From Verrucomicrobia bacterium SCGC AAA164-M04 (GTDB taxonomy: Bacteria; Verrucomicrobiota; Verrucomicrobiae; Verrucomicrobiales; Akkermansiaceae): 23,954 nt of DNA. The stretch spans positions 1-23,954 of the forward strand of contig KB912168.1 of assembly GCA_000383735.1 (NCBI GenBank), written 5' to 3'. Of this stretch, positions 15,875 to 23,840 are shown one piece after another. Made by a program: the position numbers and the translations under genes. The notes under the pieces were generated by a model. The model was not told the origin of the DNA. It was given only the letters and a program-made list of their open reading frames with translations, and did no database searches. Positions within the stretch are counted from its first letter, which is position 1, and each line of letters starts with the position of its first letter.

Positions 15875-16984
15875 ATGGAAGAGATCGCGGAACGACTTGG
15901 GCTAAGTGAAGGCTTTTTGTGGAATGCCTACTCTTTAGCGCGAAGCGGTAGAGGTTATACTATTTTCGAGATTCCGAAGCGCAGTGGAGGCACAAGAAAG
16001 ATCCATAGGCCTTCAGATAAACTTCGATATGTTCAATACTTGATTAAGCGTCGTATTCTCGATCAAGCGCCTCAATCGAAGGAGTGTGTGACTGCCTTTT
16101 GCAAAGGGATTTCTATTCGGGATAACGCTTCTGCACACTGTAATAAGGCAGTCCTTGTTAAGTTCGATTTGAAAGATTTTTTCCCATCTGTTTCATTAGG
16201 AAAAATTGTGCATGTTTTTAAAAGTCTTGGATTTGATGACTGGGATTCACAAGGCTTGGCTTATCTTACAACAATACGTATTGATTCACTTGTAAAATCA
16301 GAGAAGTTTTCTGCCGCTGATCTTTGCTATATCCATTCTAAGCGACTCAAAGAAGTAACCGATTCCTACATCGGGCACTTGAAGAGTGAAGCGTACGATA
16401 AACGTAGAGCAATGGAAGATGGTATCGATTTTGGTGATCTTGGGTGGGAAGCGGATTGTCTTTTAAGTGAGGCTAGAAGACTTGAACAGGATCGGAAGAT
16501 TCTTCCTAAGGCTAAAGTAGTCAGAGGGTTGCCTCAAGGGGCTCCAACATCTCCACAATTGGCAAACCTTGCAGCAAGGCGCTTAGATGCCAGGATACAA
16601 GGCTTAGCTAACCGTTTAGGGTTCAAGTATACGAGATACGCAGATGATCTTACCTTTTCTTCAAGTGACCCACGGGCCAAAACCAATGTGCTGGGCCGGT
16701 TTCTTGAACAGATCATTAGAGATTGTGGTTTTGAGGTGAACTCTTCGAAGACTTCATTCATGCGTGCTCCTGCCACTCGACAAACGACAGGACTAATTGT
16801 TAATGAGGAAAAACCGCGAGTGCGTAGGCATCTAATTCGCAAGGTTCGCGCAATGATTCATCATTATTGTAAAGGTTCTCTTCCTGACGATCAGTTGTTA
16901 AGGCTAAACGGTTATCTATCATTTATCAGAATGATAAATCCAGAACAGTCGGAGAAACTTGAGGCTAGAATGCCCAAGGTCTAG
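15875..16984 (+). CDS. Retron-type reverse transcriptase
   Basis: This protein of about 369 residues carries the retron RT motifs in order: GGTRKIHRP, then DNASAH (the NAxxH signature of region X), FDLKDFFPSV, GLPQGAPTSP, YADDLTFS (catalytic YADD) and QTTGLIVN (a VTG-type region Y motif). The C-terminal thumb (RKVRAMIHHY... LNGYLSFI) is present. It would synthesise msDNA from the RNA encoded just upstream, priming from a 2'-OH. A long segment of about 80 residues lies between FPSV and GLPQG, more than in short retron RTs. The ATG at 15875 is chosen over a TTG at 15869. There is no fused effector domain. The next plus-strand gene (17127) starts 142 bases downstream and is a repeat protein, so the effector is not one of the usual kinds. 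Confidence 0.95.
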   Translation: MEEIAERLGLSEGFLWNAYSLARSGRGYTIFEIPKRSGGTRKIHRPSDKLRYVQYLIKRRILDQAPQSKECVTAFCKGISIRDNASAHCNKAVLVKFDLKDFFPSVSLGKIVHVFKSLGFDDWDSQGLAYLTTIRIDSLVKSEKFSAADLCYIHSKRLKEVTDSYIGHLKSEAYDKRRAMEDGIDFGDLGWEADCLLSEARRLEQDRKILPKAKVVRGLPQGAPTSPQLANLAARRLDARIQGLANRLGFKYTRYADDLTFSSSDPRAKTNVLGRFLEQIIRDCGFEVNSSKTSFMRAPATRQTTGLIVNEEKPRVRRHLIRKVRAMIHHYCKGSLPDDQLLRLNGYLSFIRMINPEQSEKLEARMPKV

Positions 16985-17126
16985 GTTCCGGGTGTACTAA
17001 ACACGGTAAGCAGTCACATCGTTCTGTCAGGACATAGACACTGATACAACTGCACTTGGAGAGTTCTAATCCGTTTCCCTCTTTTTTCCTTTACCTATCG
17101 GAAGCTGGATTTGAAATTGCGACGGC

Positions 17127-18104
17127 ATGAGCATCATCGACGAAGAACTGGCAAAGGCGTTTATAGATGATCCGGATAACGTGGATCTTTCCGAGGCAAC
17201 GGAAATTACGGACGAGGCGGCGGAATTACTCGCAAAGCATGAGGGTGAACTTAACCTCAGTGACTGCAGCCGTATTTCAGAAAAGGCTATTGAAACCCTT
17301 GCTTCAAGAAATGGAGACCTGTCATTGGGAATTAATTCCCTTTCAGACGCCACTGTAGCGGCACTAGCTACCCACGTTGGTAAGTTGGAATTACCCGAAT
17401 TGGAAAAGGTTGGGGACGAAAATGCCGCTGTTCTTTCCACCCATTCTTCAGAGCTCCAAATATCCCAGTGGTCAGAACTGAGCCCCAGTTCGATGGCTGA
17501 AAATAATTATAATTACGAGGAACTCGCGACTGAAGGTGAGAGATTGCTCGCTAAGAAGCTTCACGATAGCGAAATCGCTGTTGATGACAAAATCAGGAAG
17601 ATAAATCAACGGGACATAATTGATGCGAGCATGGCAAAGAAGTTTCTAGATCGTAGCTATCTTGATGGTAGTGGCTCCGAGCAAATCAAGCTTTCAGACA
17701 AAAAGGTGTTAAGTGTCGAAGCCGCTGAGATTTTTTCCAAAATGGATGGAGGGCCTTTGCATTTGGAAGGATTAACTGAAATATCGGATAGAGTAGCCGA
17801 TCTGCTCGGGAAGAGTTCGGGTTTGCTTTATCTTGGCAAATCAGCCTCCTTATCGGCTACGGGATGGAAATCTCTTTCAAGTCACAAGGGGTGGCTCTGC
17901 CTCGAACTGGAGTCCTTGCCGGATGAGGCTGCTTCCGCGTTGAGCCAGTATCAGGGAGACAAGATCTTTCTTGAGGGACTAGTCGAGGTATCAGACTCCG
18001 GAATTAAATCCCTCACAGAATATGGTAAGATTATTGAGTTTGGGAGGAAACGGAAGACGAGTGAAGTTAGAAAAAGGTTTAAATCTCTTAAAGAGGATTT
18101 CTGA
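17127..18104 (+). CDS. Repeat-family protein with frameshifted C-terminus
   Basis: This 325-residue protein has the N-terminal cap (MSIIDEELAKAFIDD... ITDEAAELLAKHEG) and several repeats. A hydrophilic spacer (about 115-165) follows, then a second internal cap (DASMAKKFLDRS) and more repeats (GGPLHLEGLTEISD, SLPDEAASALSQYQG). At 18071-18075 (AAAAA) the frame leaves the repeat pattern and ends in RFKSLKEDF. With one A fewer it would read GLNLLKRISDAVAESLSKAWGV and stop at 18144. That is the expected next repeat, so the present tail looks like the result of a one-base insertion. It lies 142 bases after the retron RT on the same strand and could share its transcript. No signal peptide or membrane segment. 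Function unknown. Confidence 0.78.
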   Translation: MSIIDEELAKAFIDDPDNVDLSEATEITDEAAELLAKHEGELNLSDCSRISEKAIETLASRNGDLSLGINSLSDATVAALATHVGKLELPELEKVGDENAAVLSTHSSELQISQWSELSPSSMAENNYNYEELATEGERLLAKKLHDSEIAVDDKIRKINQRDIIDASMAKKFLDRSYLDGSGSEQIKLSDKKVLSVEAAEIFSKMDGGPLHLEGLTEISDRVADLLGKSSGLLYLGKSASLSATGWKSLSSHKGWLCLELESLPDEAASALSQYQGDKIFLEGLVEVSDSGIKSLTEYGKIIEFGRKRKTSEVRKRFKSLKEDF

Positions 18105-18279
18105 CGCCGTTGCTGAGTCTCTATCCAAAGCATGGGGCGTATGAAACAGCATCACGGGCAGTCACATAGCTGAGGCAGCCTTTTGCCCCCACCGGGCCAG
18201 TGAGGCAGCCATGAGCCACGGGATGGCTCGTATTCGACTCGGTAAGTTGGGACGGGTGATTGGGGCATTCTAACTGGCC

Positions 18280-18665
18280 TTACTCTCCCTTAGACGCGGC
18301 ATATTTCTTAAGCCACTCTCTGGTTAGCTTTTGACCTTCGGCAATTTTCTCTTTGGTCATTATTTCCCCAATTGTCTCCCTATATTTTTCAGAATTTTCA
18401 AAGTCTTTCGCGGCAGCAAGATTGAAAAACATGTATGCTTTAGCGTAATCCTTAGGGACTCCGTTGCCATTGGCATACATCATACCCAAGTTGTGTTGGC
18501 CATCGCGTCATCCTGCGCAGCGGCCTTCCGATACCACTTCACGGCTTCGACGTAATCCTTAGGGACTCCGCTGCCTTTGGCATACATCAACCCCAAGTTT
18601 GATTGGGCCTTTGCGTATCCTTGTTCAGCGGTCTTACGCCACTACTTCGCGGCTAAGACAGCACT
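18280..18665 (-). pseudogene. Decayed Sel1-repeat (tetratricopeptide-like) gene
   Basis: The downstream frame encodes GMMYANGNGVPKDYAKAYMFFNLAAA and ends AAKDFENSE... KKYAASKGE. Further upstream another frame reads TAEQGYAKAQSNLGLMYAKG then SGVPKDYVEAVKWYRKAAAQDDA. These are two or three Sel1 units. They are separated by a one-base frameshift near 18497-18510 (QDDA... HNLGMMY), and an in-frame TAG stands where a repeat tyrosine is expected near 18640. Sel1 proteins act as scaffolds for protein contacts. The damage is clear and no start is visible, so this is a relic. The rest of 18145-18716 holds nothing I can identify. Confidence 0.75.
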
Positions 18666-18716
18666 TTTCGGGATAGTAGAGTGGGTTGGTTCATCTGGGT
18701 TGGTATTTTTATCCAG

Positions 18717-20732
18717 TTAACTCTTCCTCATGGAATCCGCCCACTTAGCCGGGTCCTCGCAATTTATTCTTCTCTTATGCTGCGCCAGCGATTGCGCAGC
18801 TGCATCTGACAATTCCGTGAGTGCTTCGAAGTGGAGATCTCCCTTTGCCTTTGCCAGTGTCTGTGCAGAGGCTTCGGTAAGAGTCTTAAGCCCCTTGAGA
18901 GATAGAAACCCCGTTCCCTTGCGTTTTGTAAGAGCTGCAACAGCGGCATCCTCAAGCTCCGACAAGCCATTGAGCGAGAGCGAGCCTACATGTCCAGTGA
19001 GCATGGTTGCGAGATTGGCTGGAAGTGATTTCAAGCTATCTAGAAAAAGTCCACCCCTGTGTTTGGATAGTGATTTCGCGGTGCTTTCGGATAGCTTTTT
19101 AAGGCCGAGCGATAGCGAACTTCTTCCGGGACTGGCTGATAAGAATTCTACACCTGTGTCGGAAATCCGGTTCAACCCCTTGAGCGAAAGCTCCCCCTTG
19201 TGCTTGGCCAGGAATTGCGCCGCAGTATCCGAGAGCTCAGTGATCCCATCAAGGGCAAGGGTTCCTTTGTGTGTGGAAAACACTTTTGCGGTGGTATCCG
19301 AGATTGAGTTTAGGCCGGGTAGTTCCAAACAATCGTCCTTTATCAGGATTTTGGCAGCACCGTCTGTAATGGTCAAGGCGCAGGATATTTTCACGTTTGC
19401 TTTGTGTCCATGTAGGCGCGCGGCTCTCTTGCATTCCATATATGCATTGGCTACATTTTTGTCTATGATTTGCTCGGCTAAGACACGTAGATGAATATTA
19501 GATATGATCGTGGCACGGCTTTCAGTTTCAGCTAAAAAACAATCTGATGTAATATCGAAGTATAATTCCCGCTTATCGAGCAAATTGCTGGCCGCTGTTT
19601 TCGAGAGGAATTCCAGACTTCTAAGATACAGTTCAGATCCGCGGTATTGGGATAAATATTTTGCCGAGGTTTCGGATAGCTCTTCGACCCCGAGGGTCAG
19701 ATGACTTCCCTGATGCTTTGAAAGCATCTCAGCAGATACATCGGAGAGTTCTCTGAGGCCATTCAGAGAAATAGACCCACGGAATCCAGCCAAAGCCTCA
19801 GCTGCTGAGTCAGTAATCATCATAACTTGATCAAGCGAGAGATAATCCTTCGCACATGTTCTGAATCCTTCCGAATCAGCTAGTTTTTTTGCCAGATCGG
19901 TGTTTTGAAGATTTTCGATTCGATACAATTCCAAATCGCCTCTGTGCTCCGCCAGTGCTTCTGCAGCAGACACGGATAAATGCTTCAGTGAACGGAATGA
20001 AAGCCTGCCCGCATGGTTGGACAGATACTTGGCAGCGGTATCGGACAGCTCGGTGAGTCCATCCAGTGCGAGATCTCCCTTGTGCTTGGCAAGCGACTTG
20101 GCTGCCTCATCAGACAGGCTCTTCACACCGTAAAGCGACATTGACCCCCCAGTATTTCCTGTGAGTGCTACCAAAATCTCGTCGGAGGGCGATACAAGGC
20201 AGTCAAGATCAAGACTGCCCTTATGCTGTGAGAGCGCCGAGGCAACCGGTTCGGATATTTCATGTAAGCCAAGCTTCAAATGACCGCTGAACCCTGTCAG
20301 CGATTTTGCTGTGGGCTCGGAGATGTATTGCAAGCCGCTTAAATTTAAATGATCATCACGTTCAACTGCAGACAAGCCCAGTATTTCGGCAGCGTCATCG
20401 TCTATATCTGTGGCTTCAGAGAGCCAAGCATTGCCGCCACTGACATATCGCTCGGCATCTCCTGTTTTAATTACCTGACAGAATGGGAAGTCAACATTCA
20501 GACGCTGCCCTAGTTCCAGGGCTATCTTGACTTTTGCAGTCTGATTGCCCAGCATCCACTCCGCATCGTGTGATAGAGCCGTCAGGCCATCGAGCCAGAG
20601 CTCAATGCCCTGATATTTACTCAAAGCCTCGGCCGCATCGTCGTCAATTGATGTTGCCTCGCGAAGGTTTACACCGCTCTCATCTTTGAGGAACTTCTCA
20701 GCTATTTCCTTGGTAATGTGTCCGGTGCTCAT
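18717..20732 (-). CDS. 671-residue multi-module repeat protein (intact)
   Basis: This is the longest intact member of the repeat family. It begins with an N-terminal cap (ITKEIAEKFLKDESGVNLREATSIDDDAAEALSKYQG). Internal caps appear around residues 85-115 (AWLSEATDIDDDAAEILG), 290-315 (DYLSLDQVMMITDSAAEAL) and 430-460, each followed by several 23-residue units such as DLALDGLTELSDTAAKYLSNHAG. The C-terminus has the standard cap (RRINCEDPAKWADSMRKS). The pattern alternates a short strand (LxLDGL) with a helix (SDxAAxxLxxHxG), as in leucine-rich-repeat solenoids, which usually bind proteins. No signal peptide or membrane segment is seen. The start lies 28 bases after the stop of the voltage-gated channel gene on the same strand, so the two are probably co-transcribed. 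Confidence 0.85.
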   Translation of the reverse strand: MSTGHITKEIAEKFLKDESGVNLREATSIDDDAAEALSKYQGIELWLDGLTALSHDAEWMLGNQTAKVKIALELGQRLNVDFPFCQVIKTGDAERYVSGGNAWLSEATDIDDDAAEILGLSAVERDDHLNLSGLQYISEPTAKSLTGFSGHLKLGLHEISEPVASALSQHKGSLDLDCLVSPSDEILVALTGNTGGSMSLYGVKSLSDEAAKSLAKHKGDLALDGLTELSDTAAKYLSNHAGRLSFRSLKHLSVSAAEALAEHRGDLELYRIENLQNTDLAKKLADSEGFRTCAKDYLSLDQVMMITDSAAEALAGFRGSISLNGLRELSDVSAEMLSKHQGSHLTLGVEELSETSAKYLSQYRGSELYLRSLEFLSKTAASNLLDKRELYFDITSDCFLAETESRATIISNIHLRVLAEQIIDKNVANAYMECKRAARLHGHKANVKISCALTITDGAAKILIKDDCLELPGLNSISDTTAKVFSTHKGTLALDGITELSDTAAQFLAKHKGELSLKGLNRISDTGVEFLSASPGRSSLSLGLKKLSESTAKSLSKHRGGLFLDSLKSLPANLATMLTGHVGSLSLNGLSELEDAAVAALTKRKGTGFLSLKGLKTLTEASAQTLAKAKGDLHFEALTELSDAAAQSLAQHKRRINCEDPAKWADSMRKS

Positions 20733-20760
20733 TTTTATCGTTAGTCGGTATTAAACTGAT

Positions 20761-21621
20761 TTACGAATCCCTTTTCAAATCCCTAGCTTTCTCAAGTTGT
20801 GATAAACGAGTAGAGATCTCGTCGAGCTTTCCTAGAATTTCGACCTCCACCTCAGGCTTTTCATCTTTGTCACCCTCGTCTCCTTGATAGTCCTTAACAA
20901 CGGAATCATAATTATTACAAACAGCTCCAACGACCAAGTTAATGAGAAGAAAAGCTGCAATCACATAAAACGAAATAAAGAACGTAGTGATTAGGAATTG
21001 TCCCTGTCCCGACTGGCCGACAAGAAGGTCGTATCGCAAATCAGTCCAATCTTCTCCTGTCAGAACTCGAAACATACTAAACATGGCCTCTAGAACATTA
21101 CCGAATGGATCGCCTGCATTCCCAATACCCGTTATTACCTGACTTTTTCCACGGAACAAAATAACCCCCATTATAGAGTATAAATACATGATGATAATCA
21201 TCAGAAAACAGACCGATGTAAGTGAGGAAATAGAGCGGAAAAGCACTTTGCTGACAATCTGAAGTTCAGGGAAAGCCTTGATGAGCCTGAAGACGCGAAA
21301 GACTCTGAGAATTCGTAAGGAGGTCAGCAGTTCTGGATTCTTAATTGCGTTTTCTGGAACAAAAGCGAGCGCGACTAAAAATACGTCAAAATAATTCCAC
21401 TTATCGCTGAAGTATTCTGAATTATTATTTCTCCCGAACCATCGAACTAAAATTTCAATCAAAAATAGATAGACTATTATTTCTTGAATACGAAGAACTA
21501 GAGGGTCTGGGTAATCGAGTTCGACGCTTATTAGGAGGCAATTTACGACGATCAAGAAAGTGATGAAAAGCGTAAACCATCGTGCACGCGTGATCTGGTG
21601 AAGTGCTGATTTGATATGCAT
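20761..21621 (-). CDS. Single-domain voltage-gated cation channel (NaChBac-like), calcium-type filter
   Basis: This 286-residue protein has six membrane segments and resembles bacterial voltage-gated sodium channels that assemble as tetramers. S1 is at about 14-35, S4 at about 104-120 (SLRILRVFRVFRLIKAF, four arginines and a lysine at three-residue spacing), and S5 at about 135-157. The pore helix with its filter is LTGEDWTDL, and S6 ends LLINLVVGAV. A charged tail ends in a probable coiled coil (ILGKLDEISTRLSQLEKA), typical of the family. NaChBac has TLESWAS; here TGEDWTD carries extra acidic residues like those that make engineered CavAb calcium-selective, and matches the TGEDW of animal Cav domain II. 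Calcium selectivity is inferred from this. The start lies nine bases after the stop of the voltage-sensor/TAXI gene and is part of its operon. Confidence 0.9.
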   Translation of the reverse strand: MHIKSALHQITRARWFTLFITFLIVVNCLLISVELDYPDPLVLRIQEIIVYLFLIEILVRWFGRNNNSEYFSDKWNYFDVFLVALAFVPENAIKNPELLTSLRILRVFRVFRLIKAFPELQIVSKVLFRSISSLTSVCFLMIIIMYLYSIMGVILFRGKSQVITGIGNAGDPFGNVLEAMFSMFRVLTGEDWTDLRYDLLVGQSGQGQFLITTFFISFYVIAAFLLINLVVGAVCNNYDSVVKDYQGDEGDKDEKPEVEVEILGKLDEISTRLSQLEKARDLKRDS

Positions 21622-21630
21622 CTTTATAGC

Positions 21631-23346
21631 CTAAAGTTTTTTATGATGCTGCTTGATTCGATCTAAAGTGATGCCGCAGCCGTTGAGCATATTTTGATAA
21701 ATTACAAATGAAATATTTCCATCGAGTTGCTCATGAACGAGCTCAGCTGTAGCCCTTCGTCTAATGTCGAAAAGCTGTGATTCTATTTTTTCGAGTTCGG
21801 TTTCTGATCGTGATTCGTTTAGCTCCGTCATGACTCCGCATAGCTCGAGGTAATAAATATCAATACGATTCTTTCTTCTCTGTGAAAGCCATGTTTTCAC
21901 CCATCCACCCCCACTCCAAAGAAGTAAAATCACCGTAAGGATAAAGCCCATCACTTCCGCATGTGCGACCAAGAAACCAGGCTCCCGGCGAAGATAAAAA
22001 TCCTCAGCGCCCTCGTGCAAAGGATAGTGGAGACCCACCGTTGCAGTGCTTTCATCAAGGTTTGAAAATAAAACCTCTTCGCTTGAAAGTTGAGCACGTC
22101 TCGTAAAAAGAGCTTTGGTCAGACGATGAACAATTTCACTATCTAAGTCTGCGTTGCAAGCAAGGATTGCAGCAACGCTAAGAGATGGAGATGGGGTTTT
22201 AGGACGTCCCTCGTAAGCCATTTGAGGAATTACGTTTGCCTTAAGATATGGGTAATGAACATTGATCCCACTCGCGAATTTTTGAGCTTGTCTCGACGGG
22301 TCACTTTCAGTCTCAGAGAGTTGAATCGCTGTTAACTTTAGTTCCGGATTGAGTAAACCACTCGTTACAACATCGGAGCCAAGGCCCGAGAGAAAGAAGG
22401 CGGCGTCGATCTCTTTGTTGTCTAAGCTTTCGATCGCCTTTGATGGTGATAGAAAAAAGGTGTTTCCAGTTGATATTCTGATCTTCGAAAATTTAAGAAC
22501 TTCTTCAACGACTTGTTTTGTGCCGCTATCGATTGTTCCCAAATTAACGCGTTTGTTTTTGAGGCCTTGAAGGTTATCGATATTCAATTCAGACCTTGTG
22601 ATAAGATGAAGGATTTCAGGATACACTGATGCAATACTAAAAACCTCTTTGCCGGTCGTGCAGTCATTTTGAATCCAAGCGATGTGAGCCTTTTTGTCTT
22701 CTAGGTTTCTGATGTTTTCATTACTTCCGTTGCTTGCTTTTAGCTCGATCAGAAGATCATCGTGCTCGCTTTCTAAAGCTTGTTTTATTTTTTCAGCCAT
22801 TTGGTAGTACTTCCCACCCTTTGACCCCGTAGAAAAAATAATAGTGGTTTTTTCAGGGGTGCGTAGGAGATGCCATGCAAAGCCACTTGCAGAGAGAGTG
22901 AGGACAATCACGACAGCTGACCGAAGCGCCCCTATTTCGGAGCAATACTTGAATAGATGTGTGAGTTTAAGAATTCGAAGCACTCGGAGTAACAAAAGAA
23001 ATTCTAGCTCGATGCCCGGTATTAGAGATAGATATGCTGGGACGATAGCCAGTAGATCAATGATCCCAAATAAGCTCCACAAATAGTCGCGATATGAATG
23101 AGAGGTCCATAGCCGGATTAAGTATTCGACTGTGAAGAAAATAATGAAGAACCACTCAATACGGATTAAATAGGTTTTCCAGCGAGCCATCCCTGGATCC
23201 ATAGCTAACACTAAGAAAATGATGCTTAAAATAATGGAGGTAATTATTGCTACGTCAAAAAGCCTCCCAGCTAATGAATCTTTTCCATTAATTATCTTTC
23301 GAGTAGAAACACGCAGGGAGCTCATACGTTCGGCGATACCGTTCAT
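21631..23346 (-). CDS. Kv-type voltage-sensor domain fused to TAXI-family solute-binding domain
   Basis: This 571-residue protein opens with four membrane segments of a Kv-type voltage sensor: S1 about 27-47, S2 with FFTVEYLIRLW about 66-80, S3 with FGIIDLLAIVPAYL about 92-108, and S4 LLLLRVLRILKLTHLFKY about 117-134. One more hydrophobic segment follows (VVIVLTLSASGFAWHLL, about 145-161). A potassium pore would follow in a channel, but no TVGYG filter exists. Instead residues about 167-460 are a TAXI-type periplasmic binding protein (IIFSTGSKGGKYYQMAEKI, NLGTIDSGTKQVVEEVL). A final membrane helix (VMGFILTVILLLWSGGG) and a cytoplasmic tail of about 80 residues end the protein. TAXI proteins bind organic acids for TRAP transporters or signal ligands. 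It heads the operon with the channel nine bases downstream. No TRAP permease is present. Voltage- or ligand-sensing is inference. Confidence 0.85.
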   Translation of the reverse strand: MNGIAERMSSLRVSTRKIINGKDSLAGRLFDVAIITSIILSIIFLVLAMDPGMARWKTYLIRIEWFFIIFFTVEYLIRLWTSHSYRDYLWSLFGIIDLLAIVPAYLSLIPGIELEFLLLLRVLRILKLTHLFKYCSEIGALRSAVVIVLTLSASGFAWHLLRTPEKTTIIFSTGSKGGKYYQMAEKIKQALESEHDDLLIELKASNGSNENIRNLEDKKAHIAWIQNDCTTGKEVFSIASVYPEILHLITRSELNIDNLQGLKNKRVNLGTIDSGTKQVVEEVLKFSKIRISTGNTFFLSPSKAIESLDNKEIDAAFFLSGLGSDVVTSGLLNPELKLTAIQLSETESDPSRQAQKFASGINVHYPYLKANVIPQMAYEGRPKTPSPSLSVAAILACNADLDSEIVHRLTKALFTRRAQLSSEEVLFSNLDESTATVGLHYPLHEGAEDFYLRREPGFLVAHAEVMGFILTVILLLWSGGGWVKTWLSQRRKNRIDIYYLELCGVMTELNESRSETELEKIESQLFDIRRRATAELVHEQLDGNISFVIYQNMLNGCGITLDRIKQHHKKL

Positions 23347-23567
23347 GGGGTAGTCGTAAAGCTTCTTACAGATTTTCGTAAAGATAAAACTCTCACCGAT
23401 ACAAGGTTAGGAAATCATTTTAAAAGCGTTTTTAACTAGAGTTGTTTCAAGGATTTCCTTGAAATTTATTTTTTTATTGAAGCTCTTGAGGTTTGAACTC
23501 GTGGCCGCCGCCAAAGAAAATGGTCCATGTTGAGTGAGAGGATTTGGTGAAATCCAAATCCTAAGAA

Positions 23568-23840
23568 ATGAATAAACAAAAGAGACACAAGCCTGAAGAA
23601 ATCATCTTGTTGTTGCGTGAATGCGACAGCGGAAACCTGAGCCAGGAAAGCTTCTGTCAGCAGAAGCAAATTTCGGTGGCAACTCTCCATCGTTGGCGCA
23701 AGAAATACGGAATGATGGAGGTCGCTGATGCCAAGCGCCTCAAGACTCTTGAAAAAGAGAACTCCGAGCTCAAGAAGATGTATGCCGATGCCATGCTTGG
23801 AATGAAGGTCTTGCAGGAGGCACTAGAAAAAAAGCTGTAA
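23568..23840 (+). CDS. IS3-family transposase OrfA
   Basis: This 90-residue protein has a helix-turn-helix (LSQESFCQQKQISVATLHRW, about 24-43) followed by a leucine-zipper coiled coil (LKTLEKENSELKKMYADAML, about 57-76). It matches OrfA of the IS3 family, probably the IS407-type group. It binds the terminal repeats and forms the N-terminal half of the OrfAB transposase. The frame ends at the TAA just after the A7G slippery sequence, where a share of ribosomes is expected to shift by -1 into orfB. The gene is intact here, whereas its left-hand copy is cut by the window edge. Confidence 0.93.
   Translation: MNKQKRHKPEEIILLLRECDSGNLSQESFCQQKQISVATLHRWRKKYGMMEVADAKRLKTLEKENSELKKMYADAMLGMKVLQEALEKKL
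23827..23834 (+). promoter_or_regulatory. A7G programmed -1 frameshift site
   Basis: AAAAAAAG lies three codons before the orfA stop, and the downstream orfB frame is in -1 relative to orfA. Such slippery sequences produce the OrfAB fusion transposase in IS3 elements. Confidence 0.75.

Noticed and set aside
15869..16984. Diversity-generating retroelement
   Set aside because: The RT motif is GLPQGAPTSP with NASAH and a TTG-type region Y, as in retrons, and no template/variable repeat pair with adenine-specific changes was seen. Similarity among the repeat genes is explained by their protein repeats.
18730..19494. Long plus-strand open frame of 254 codons
   Set aside because: It is antisense to the 671-residue repeat gene; its serine-rich, repetitive product mirrors the repeat codons read on the opposite strand.
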